Positions 43,652 through 51,013 of a stretch of DNA of 51,013 nt are shown here, one piece after another. A program made the translations under genes and the position numbers. The notes below the pieces were generated by a model, which did not search any database, had not been told where the DNA came from, and saw only the letters and a program-made list of their open reading frames with translations. Numbering within the stretch: the stretch's first letter is position 1; every line of letters begins with the position of its first letter. Location: the NCBI RefSeq assembly GCF_000281045.1, contig NW_008246192.1, positions 1 through 51,013 on the forward strand. The letters are read 5' to 3'. Source of the DNA: Saprolegnia diclina VS20. Lineage: Eukaryota > Oomycota > Saprolegniomycetes > Saprolegniales > Saprolegniaceae.

Positions 43652-45349
43652 ATGAAGCAGGCTCGGGCAGCGCCCACCGTGATCGCGACGGACCGCGCGT
43701 CGTACCTCTCGTCCGGCTCGGACGCGCCGGGCCACATCTTCATCGACCTCCGCAGCCCGCAGACCGACGGGCGGTCCAGTGACGGCGCGCTCCGGGACGG
43801 CCCGGCCCCCATCTACACGAGCCCCGAGGTCGTCGGCGTCCTCGCGCAGTACGCGGCGATCGGGCTGCTCTACGGCGCGATCCCGAACCTTCTCTTCCCG
43901 CTCTTCACCGGCTACTTTCACATGTCGGGCAGCCAGTACAACTCGGGCAAGGCGCTCATCGGCATTGGCTGGTCGCTCAAGGTGTTTGTGGGCATGCTCT
44001 CGGACTGCGTGCCGATCTTTGGCCGCCGCCGCAAGTTCTGGATGATCCTCGGCTGGCTCGCCTGCCTCGGCTGCATGGTCGTGCTCGCCACCATAGACAT
44101 GGGCTTGCCCTACTATCCGACCGCCGACCTCGCAGCGCGCAAGAACCTCACGCTGCCCGAGAAGGCGATGCTCAACGCGGACGCACCGGAGAAAGGCGGC
44201 GTCGTCGGCCTCCTTCTCGGCCTCGCGACGCTCGCCTACATCTTTGCCGACGTCCCAGCCGACGCGCTCGTCGTCGAGATTGCGCAGCGCGAACCCATCG
44301 ACGTCCGCGGCCGCATGCAGACGCTCGTGTACGCGACGCGGACGGTCTTCTCGTCCTTCTCGGTCGCCATCATTGCGATCGGGCTCAACTCGTTCAAATT
44401 CTCTGGCTCGTTCGACTGGGACATGGGCATCCACACGATCTTCATCCTCCTCGGTATCGTCTGCGCCAGCATGGTGCCCGTCACACTCCTCTTCATCCAC
44501 GACCAGTACCACCCGGGCTTCCACTTTGGCGAGTATTTGCACCGCTTCTGGCACGTGATCCAGAAGCGCGCGACGTGGCAGGTCATGATCTTCAACTTCC
44601 TCTTCAACTTTCTCAGCTCGGGCATCACGTCGACGGCCGCGCCGTACGTCATGAAGCACTGGGCCAAGGCCGACAACCTCAACTACCAAGTGCTCAACCT
44701 CGCGTCTGGCTTCCTCTTCGCGATGGGTCTCAGCGCCCTCGGCAAGTGGGGCATGCTCTGGAACTGGCGCTACGTGCTCGTGCTCACGACCATCAGCGGC
44801 AACATGATCGACGCGGTCGTGCAGTTTACGACCATCTACGATGTGATTCGCGACCAGTGGTGGTACCTCGGCGTCCCGTTAGCTGAGAACCTGCCGTTCT
44901 CGATGCAGTTCATCGTGACCACCTTCATCATTGTCGAGCTCGCCGAAGAAGGCAGCGAAGGCATCATGTACGGGCTCATGACGACCGTCTCCAACATGCC
45001 GTCGGTGCTCGGCCCGGTGGTGGCCAACGCCATCTTCTCCAAGTTTGACGTGAGCGAAGACGACATCAAGGCGGACTCGAGACATGTCCGCGACCAAGTC
45101 GCGTACACGTACGTCATTTACTATGGCACAACGCTTCTCGCGTGTCTCTGCGTCGGGCTCCTCCCGAACCAGAAGATCGACCTCCAGCACATGCTCCGGT
45201 ACGGCGGCAAGTCGGCGACCATGGGCGGCCTCGCGCTCGGCTTTTGCTTCCTCGTGCTCGCGTACTCGGTCAGCGTGAGCATCCTCGGGATGTTCGCGTC
45301 CACGTCCTGTCTGCGCATCGCGGGCGGCGACGGCTGCAACGCCGTGTAG
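43652..45349 (+). CDS. BT1/FBT-family transporter (folate-biopterin type)
   Basis: 565 residues, intronless, about 12 membrane helices (MFS-like fold). Typical BT1 features: YAAIGLLYGAIPNLLFPLF, WSLKVFVGMLSDCVPIFGRRRK in the first half (the loop 2-3 motif), DVPADALVVEIAQREP and VFSSFSVAIIAIGLNSF. The first 60 residues are cytosolic and Ser/Asp-rich. Members carry folate, biopterin or related solutes, and many stramenopile copies have unknown substrates. Its stop is 20 bp from that of the convergent cyclin gene. Confidence 0.88.
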   Translation: MKQARAAPTVIATDRASYLSSGSDAPGHIFIDLRSPQTDGRSSDGALRDGPAPIYTSPEVVGVLAQYAAIGLLYGAIPNLLFPLFTGYFHMSGSQYNSGKALIGIGWSLKVFVGMLSDCVPIFGRRRKFWMILGWLACLGCMVVLATIDMGLPYYPTADLAARKNLTLPEKAMLNADAPEKGGVVGLLLGLATLAYIFADVPADALVVEIAQREPIDVRGRMQTLVYATRTVFSSFSVAIIAIGLNSFKFSGSFDWDMGIHTIFILLGIVCASMVPVTLLFIHDQYHPGFHFGEYLHRFWHVIQKRATWQVMIFNFLFNFLSSGITSTAAPYVMKHWAKADNLNYQVLNLASGFLFAMGLSALGKWGMLWNWRYVLVLTTISGNMIDAVVQFTTIYDVIRDQWWYLGVPLAENLPFSMQFIVTTFIIVELAEEGSEGIMYGLMTTVSNMPSVLGPVVANAIFSKFDVSEDDIKADSRHVRDQVAYTYVIYYGTTLLACLCVGLLPNQKIDLQHMLRYGGKSATMGGLALGFCFLVLAYSVSVSILGMFASTSCLRIAGGDGCNAV

Positions 45350-45369
45350 CTCCAGTACCCTTCGTTAAC

Positions 45370-46368
45370 TTAGCGCGTCGTAGTATGATGACGACTAGCA
45401 CTGCTACTGTTGCTCTGCTGCTTGGGCTTTTGCCGTTGACTGCTCGGAGGCTGGGACGTGCTCGGTTTGTACTTGGTCGTCGTCGGGTAGTGCTTCATGA
45501 GGTTCCGGAACGGCACGGGCAGGCGCTCCGTCAGACCGGCGTAGAGACCAATGAGCGCGGCGCTCACGCAGTCCAGGTCGGCTTGCGGCAAGCCGAGGAC
45601 GGTCCACCAACGCTCGCCGCTGTCGGGAGTCGTCGTGTCCCACGGGATTCTAGCTCGAGGTCAGGTGCCCACCGCAGGCAGTGTCGTGATGTCATACTCG
45701 TGGAAGACGTAGGAGAGGTAGACGCTGCCGGCCGCGATCTCATCCATCGTAAACTGGACGCCGAGGATGCCTACGCGCATTGTCAGTTGGTACAGAGGTC
45801 GAGGCGTCGGAGTACCGCGGATGGCGTCGGTGGCAAAGAGCCAAGCCAATTCGCGGACGTCGTCAAGGGGCATGGGCAGCACGGCCTGGACGTTTTCGAG
45901 CTTGAGGAGCACGAGGTGGTACGGGTTGGAAACGATGAGGTTGTACGAAAGCGTGTTGAGCAGAATGACCTCGTACTGGCGCAGCTTGGCTTTGACGTGC
46001 TCGATCTCGGCGGCGTGTGGCATCTGCGACTTGTCCCGGCAGTCGTCCAGCAAAATCACCGTGCGCTCAGTAAAGTCCGTGAGCTTCATCGCGCACTCGG
46101 TGGCTTTTGCCGCCACGTACACGCAGCTGGCGCCGACGAGGAACCGGTCGTGGTCCTGGAAGGCGTGCACGCAGAAGAAGCGGTTCATGTACACGAGGCC
46201 CGTGGTCGCTGTCGCCCGGGGCATGTGCATCTTGGCCGTGAGGTCAAACACGAACTGCGCCGTGGCCTCGCGTAGCTTCTTCTCGAGCGGCCAGGCGTAG
46301 CCCTGCTGCGTCGACGGCGTCACGGGCGTCGTCGCACCATCGAAGAGCCACTCGATCTCGGCGGCCAT
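45370..46368 (-). CDS. Transcription-type cyclin (C/K/T-like)
   Basis: Three exons (45816-46368, 45698-45770, 45370-45649), 301 residues. A cyclin box lies at about residues 30-140: TGLVYMNRFFCVHAFQDHDR, LVGASCVYVAAKATECAMKL, with second-box features in exons 2-3 (AAGSVYLSYVFHE, then WWTVLGLPQADLDCVSAAL). The spacing resembles cyclins T/K rather than cell-cycle cyclins. The tail is Ser/Gln/Thr-rich and short. The first intron (45771-45815) is 45 bp, open and in frame, so its removal is inferred from its GTAC...CGTAG borders. A partner CDK of the 9/12 class is likely but not shown. Confidence 0.82.
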
Positions 46369-46922
46369 CGGTCGGTCGCTCGAAATTCCTCTTGGGGCAA
46401 TCCGGATAGCTTTACGCAAAGTCCAGGGCGGCATGCCGAATTTAGTCGTCCATGCTGCACAGTACCACACGGATCAAGTTCAGTGCGCTGTTAAATCAAG
46501 CTAGCATAAAGCCGACAAATGCTACAGTGAAGGCCTCTCCAGGCTCGCAACACTACACATCCGTCTTGTTTGATGAGCTCTTCCACTTGCACGGTCGGCG
46601 GCAACGAGCCAACTGCGCTGCACGCTGGTGGTTGGCTGCAGGTTCTAGAAATCGGCAGGAATGCCGAAAATAAAATAGGCAGTTGGCGAAGAGCACTGTT
46701 AGGACGCTGGCCATGGCAACAAACGCAAGTAACATCGACAGAGTCCAGCATCGAGATCGTCAGTACGCTTGGAGCGTGGTGGTGCTGGCGCTCTGACGCT
46801 CTTTATCTTGCCATCTCTTCAATTCGGCATGTGCCAAATTTGGTTGTGTTACACGCCACCGAAATAGTGTACGTGCCACGTAGCGGAGGTGGCAGATTAG
46901 GATCATCATCTTGAGCAGCAGC
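46369..46922. promoter_or_regulatory. Divergent promoter region, cyclin / CS-domain gene
   Basis: 554 bp. Besides the weak small open frame entered separately, I see no gene. An acceptor-like GATTAG at 46896-46901 just before the CS-domain start hints at a 5'-UTR intron, with no clear donor. Confidence 0.4.
46553..46735 (-). CDS. Possible small secreted protein
   Basis: 60 residues, starting with a hydrophobic stretch (MLLAFVAMASVLTVLFANCL) that could be a signal peptide or anchor, then a basic Cys-containing tail (CRFLEPAANHQRAAQL). Codon use is not strongly biased and the frame sits in a divergent promoter region, so chance is quite possible. Confidence 0.2.
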   Translation of the reverse strand: MLLAFVAMASVLTVLFANCLFYFRHSCRFLEPAANHQRAAQLARCRRPCKWKSSSNKTDV

Positions 46923-47716
46923 ATGCAGTGGTTCGTGCCCTACATCTACGTGCCCAACATGGACATGGGCATCGTCGAGATCGTGACGCCGATCGGCAAC
47001 GTCACGGTTCCGCTCTTCCTCAGCCAGTTCTACGGCCTCCTCGTCGCGCTCGGCCTCATCGCGCTCACGATCCTCTGGCACGTCTGCGGCGGCCGCTACG
47101 AGCCCGAGGACGACGCGCCGTACACGAAGCGTACGTCCAAGAAGGCCAAAGCCAGGGCCAAGGCCAAAGCCACCAAGGAGGCGCAAGCCACGGACGGCAA
47201 TGACGCCGACGACGACGGCGATGGCGACGATGGCCCAGCGCGGTCGGCGCTCGCGGCCAACATTTCGCGCAACGGCGAGAACAGCTACTACTACGCCCAC
47301 AAGGTGCGCGAGATCGACAACACGCCGATGACGCTCAAGCAGACCATCTCGCAGTACGGCTGGTCCGACGGCCGCAAGACGGTAATCATTGTTGTTGCAC
47401 TGTGAGGAGGCTCATGGTTGACTAGGTGACCATCTACGTCGACCACCCGGCGGCCGGCGACGTCAAGAAGGACGCCGTGTCGATCCACTGGAGCGCGACG
47501 TCGCTCTCGCTCGACATCACCTTTGACGAGAAGGACGTGCGCAGCCTCGTCGTGCCCAAGCTCTACGGCCCGATCGCCGACGTCTCGTACAAGGCGAAGC
47601 GCGACTCGCTCGTCTTTACGCTCGTCAAGAAGCAGCACGAGCCGTGGAAGTCGCTCAACGCCGCCGCCAAGAACTTGGATGCGCACATCGAGTACGACGA
47701 GAGTCTCTACGATTAA
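46923..47716 (+). CDS. Membrane-anchored CS-domain (p23-like) protein
   Basis: Two exons (46923-47381, 47426-47716), 249 residues. An N-terminal membrane helix (FYGLLVALGLIALTILWHV, about residues 38-56) is followed by a Lys/Ala linker (SKKAKARAKAKATK), an acidic stretch and a C-terminal CS domain from about residue 140 (SQYGWSDGRKTVTIYVD, LSLDITFDEKDVR, VSYKAKRDSLVFTLVKK, PWKSL). CS domains occur in Hsp90 co-chaperones such as p23, SGT1 and NudC. The anchored layout suggests a co-chaperone at the ER or another membrane. No TPR or SGS part is present. Confidence 0.83.
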
Positions 47717-47733
47717 GTCGTCGTCGTATTTGT

Positions 47734-50501
47734 CTAAACGAACGCAGCGATCGCATTGACCACGAGCAGCGTCGCGCCATCAAAGATGTACTTGGGCGCA
47801 AAGATGGCCCAGACAAAGAGGTGGCGACGCATGCAGCCGACAAAGATCGTCGTGCACGTCGCTGCGAGGCTGAAGAGAGCCAATATGACGCGCCTGTCGA
47901 GCGCTGTCGTTGCCAGCAGCGGGAGCCCGACGAGGAAGCTCCCAAACGTATTGAGAAACAGCAGCAGCCCGGACCGGAAGAACGCAAAGTCCTCGAACCC
48001 CACAAACGCCGCTGCGTTCTGGAGACTGCTAAAGCCGTTGTGGTGGCCGGTCGCAAAGTAGAAGTGGTACACGAGCAAGGCCGAGAGGAGGCGGCGGCGC
48101 AGCGTCGGCGGCAGGTCCAGGCCGGCGAGCAGCCGAGCTTCAACCACGAAGCAGCCAATCGCAGCCGGCGCCGTGGGCCCGAGAAGCAGCGTCAGCACGA
48201 TGAGGAGCGACGGGACGGACGCGTGGAGCGCACCGGAGACGAGGCAGCCGGCGTAGACCAAGCGTGGCAGCAAGAGCGGGCTCAGCTCCAGCCAGTAGAG
48301 CCCAACGAGAAGCCAGAGCAGACCATAGTGACGGCCATATCGCATGACGCTGTCAATGGCGAGGCCACTGAGCGGCAGCCACGTCCCGAGAAGCGACGTC
48401 GTTGAAAACACAATGTTGGGCCGCGAGAGGCCGACGCTGACGCGGTGAACGACGCAGAGGAGCGCAAAACGCCACTGACTCGAGCGCGGCCCCTGCAGCA
48501 CGTCGAGGCCGAGCACGACGAGCGCGGACGACGCAAGGAAGCCGACGACCTTGTCCTGCACAACAAGGTAGCTGTTGGAGAAGAGCGCGAGGAGGTGGCA
48601 GAGGCCAAAGAAGAGGCATGTGATGTTGGCGCGGGAGACGCCAAAGTGCTTGGGACGGCGCCATATAGCGCTGCGGGCAAGAGCCGCAACCAGCCCGAGC
48701 GACGCGCAGAGGGCGGTGCGGGGCAGCGGCGCGGCAGGGACGACCGCGTGCGGCACGAGCGCCCAGGGCCAGAGGTGCCCGAGAAGCGCACCGACGCTTG
48801 GCCCGACGAGAAGATGAGGACTTGGAGCAAACGAGAGCGCGTCGTCGGGCACGCAGAGAGCGATCGACAAGAGCGTGCCACAGAGGAGGACGAGGACGCC
48901 CCAGCCCATCGCGACAAAGTCAAACTGCGTGTACATGGCCCGGCTCAGGTCCAGGGCGTCGCGGAGGTACGCGTGGAGGAGGTCGTAGCGCGCGCGGGGG
49001 CTCAGCTGTGGCTCGTGGAGCGCCGCGTACGTGGCTTCGAGCGACAGCATCGCGGGCAAATCCATGCGAATCGTGCTCGTGGCCATAAAGTAGTGGCGTA
49101 TCTGCGCCACGTTGACGGTCATCGCTTCGTTGAGCCGGCGAAAGCACTCGTCAATGTCCATGGCGGCTACGAGACAACCACATGAATCCACGTTTTGTCG
49201 GGGCACATATCCATACGGGACGTGAAAAAGACGTGCGGGATCACAGCGCCGAGGTTCCCAAACGGAATTGGCAGCCCAAGCAAAAGCGACAGCGTCGGCA
49301 CCAAGTCGACCTGGACTCGGAATTTGTTAGTTAGTAGAAACGCAGCATTGTAGTCGAGAGACTACCTGGGCGACAGTAAACTCGTTGCTGCGGCGGCCGA
49401 CCACGTGGTTGAAGAGCGAGAGCGTGCCGCCGTCGGGCGTCGCGATCGCGTGGTGCAGCGGCGTCTTGCTGTACAGAAAGAGCGCGGCGCCGGTCTCGTC
49501 GTCGGTCGCGCCGCCGTGATTGCCCTCTTCCGACATGCCATGGTCGCCAAGTACAACCTAAGAACCTATTGCCATCTGCGCCTTTGGATGTGCATCGACG
49601 TACGACGAGCGTATCGTCCTCGACGGTCGCCAAGAGCGTCTCGAGGAAGGCGTCCATTTGGTCGAGTTTCGTCTCCATATATGGCGAGCTGGGCCCGTAC
49701 GTATGCCCGACGTGGTCAACGCCTACAGGTAGCCTTCCTGTGAGCACGATGGTGCGCATGAGACGCGACCGAGGAAGTGGGCGATGAGGACGTCCCAGTC
49801 GGGCAACGCGAGCTCGTCAAAGATGTGGGCGAGCACGCCGTTGTCGACGGTGTGGAGGTCCTTGACGTTGAACGAGTCGTACGAGTAGTTGCGCGTAAAC
49901 TTGCCGCCGTAGAGCGCATCCCACGTGTTATCGCCCATAAAGACGATGCTCTTGTTGAGCAGCACGAGCTGCTGCACCCAGCTGTCCTCGACGATCTCGG
50001 TGCTCTGCATGTTGTCTTTGATGTCGAGAAACGTCGGGAGCGTCCCCGTCGTCAAGCCCTTAAGCCTACATGCGTCATCGTGCGTGACGCCATGGCAACG
50101 CGGCGGACGTACCGCTGCATGGTCATCGTCGGCGCGTCGGCCACGAAGCGGTACAGGAGGCTGTGCGAGGGCTGCGCTGCCAATACCGCGTGGACGTGCG
50201 GAAGGTGGTTGAGGAAGAAGCGCCCGCCAATGCTGTCTTTCGCCAGCACCTCGTCCTTCGGCGCGCGGTGCATAAAGTCGTACCGAAGCGCGTCGATGAC
50301 GACGTAGACAACGCGCTTGAACTTTTGGTCGTACCAGCAGCCGGGCGACGCAGCCGACCGCCGGAGGTGCGAAGGACCCGGCGGGTCGCACGCGCTCGCG
50401 TCCTTGACTTCGTAGCGCGTGAGGAAGAAGCCGCTCGTGAAGAGGAAGAGGCCCGCGCCATGCAGCGCCAGGAGCGCGACAAGCCCGACTGTCGCGCGCA
50501 T
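47734..50501 (-). CDS. PIGO: GPI ethanolamine phosphate transferase 3 (PIG-O)
   Basis: Six exons (50113-50501, 49770-50065, 49605-49722 region ending 49604, 49366-49557, 49217-49310, 47734-49166), 840 residues. PIG-O adds the phosphoethanolamine on the third mannose of the GPI anchor in the ER, the link to protein. An N-terminal anchor helix is followed by an alkaline-phosphatase-like lumenal domain: [56 protein letters not shown]. The C-terminal half is multi-spanning and has [20 protein letters not shown] and [15 protein letters not shown]. Introns are 46-55 bp. Converges with the CS-domain gene, 17 bp between the stops. Confidence 0.93.
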
Positions 50502-51013
50502 AAAGCTAAGGGGAGTGTGCCTAGATATGGCATTTGCCGTGTTATATAAGTGGCGTGTCAATAGATGTGGCATCTGCCGCTTTCGATCCACATGGTCGAA
50601 AATCGAAAATTGTTCCGAAATCGAAAAAGTGTAGAAAAATCAAGTCGCTGATTTCGCATCGTCTTGGCAAGTGTGTGAGCAGCTGCGGAACTGGCCTCCA
50701 TAGCTGGCCACGAAGCTGGCCTCCATGGCTGACCCAGCCCTGGCTGGTGGCCTCCATGTCTTGCGGCGCCGGCATTTCACAAGAAGAGGACAAGAGGAGG
50801 ACACCCAGCTTGCCAGCGTACGTAGCTGCCTCCAGAGGAGGATCGGGTGCGGATTGTTGTGGCACTCGTGAGACGAGCGTCCGAAAAGCGCTGGCACTTG
50901 GACAGCGCGCTGGTATTACCACTGACCCAGTCGCGCCGCTGGCCTGCTTGGTGCACATGCTTTGAGGAGGATCTTGTGGCAAAGGAGCTCCGTGTATTCG
51001 CTCAATGATGGGC
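50502..51013. promoter_or_regulatory. PIG-O upstream region with repeats
   Basis: An imperfect direct repeat, AGATATGGCATTTGCCG at 50523-50539 and AGATGTGGCATCTGCCG at 50563-50579 (15 of 17 identical, 40 bp apart), flanks a TATATAAG at about 50543. Further up, at 50691-50758, CTGGCCTCCAT recurs three times in an imperfect array. No gene is supported at the window edge. Confidence 0.5.

Noticed and set aside
43631-44689. 352-codon minus-strand frame
   Set aside because: Antisense to the BT1 transporter.

Overview
The window looks like a piece of an oomycete nuclear genome, most probably a saprolegnian-type water mould. The evidence is: (i) dense, GC-rich, strongly GC3-biased eukaryotic genes; (ii) about 50 very short spliceosomal introns, nearly all 41-57 bp, typically GTACG...TAG; (iii) a bZIP factor with the Cys-for-Asn change in the basic region that is known from oomycetes; (iv) an intraflagellar transport gene (IFT52), so the organism makes flagella; (v) a BT1/FBT-type transporter, a family common in stramenopiles. 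Species assignment is inference; no rRNA or organelle marker is present.

Layout. 1-4.4 kb is poor in intact genes and holds scraps of GC3-rich coding sequence plus a small tandem repeat. 4.4-7.6 kb (minus) is a seven-exon gene for a 960-residue protein with a ParB/sulfiredoxin-like domain. 7.7-11.0 kb holds an orphan exon and two minus-strand genes whose 5' parts I could not resolve. From 11 kb on the window is compact. In order: CHMP1 (+), AP-3 delta (-), a 67-aa small protein (+), ribosomal stalk P2 (+), a CANT1-type apyrase with an acylation signal (+), UDP-glucose dehydrogenase (-), LSm7 (+), Dim1/U5-15kD (-), a 9-exon RsmH/METTL15 methyltransferase (-), a FEX fluoride channel (+), a tandem PH protein (-), a 1.8 kb gene-free gap, carnitine acetyltransferase (+), a CID-cyclin-RS fusion (-), DDX41 (+), GET1 (-), a scramblase-like protein (-), a Cys-bZIP (+), a second CANT1 apyrase with a membrane anchor (+), an SLC34-type Na/Pi transporter (-), IFT52 (+), a BT1/FBT transporter (+), a transcription-type cyclin (-), a membrane-anchored CS-domain protein (+) and PIG-O (-).

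These are mostly housekeeping genes that do not form an operon-like pathway. Themes do recur: RNA processing and transcription (LSm7, Dim1, DDX41, CID-cyclin-RS, second cyclin), membrane traffic and membrane protein/lipid biogenesis (CHMP1, AP-3 delta, GET1, PIG-O, scramblase) and nucleotide-sugar metabolism (two CANT1 enzymes, UGDH). Nine neighbouring pairs are tail-to-tail, several with stop codons only 17-31 bp apart, so their 3' UTRs almost certainly overlap.

The most unusual items are the fusion of an RNA-polymerase-II-CTD-interacting domain to a cyclin with an RS tail, the ParB-like nuclear protein whose continuity depends on a GC-AG intron over an in-frame TGA, the two CANT1 paralogues with opposite membrane anchoring, the DEGD variant of DDX41, and the Q-to-H change in both signature motifs of the phosphate transporter. 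Exon boundaries were derived by hand from reading-frame continuity and known protein families; none has transcript support.
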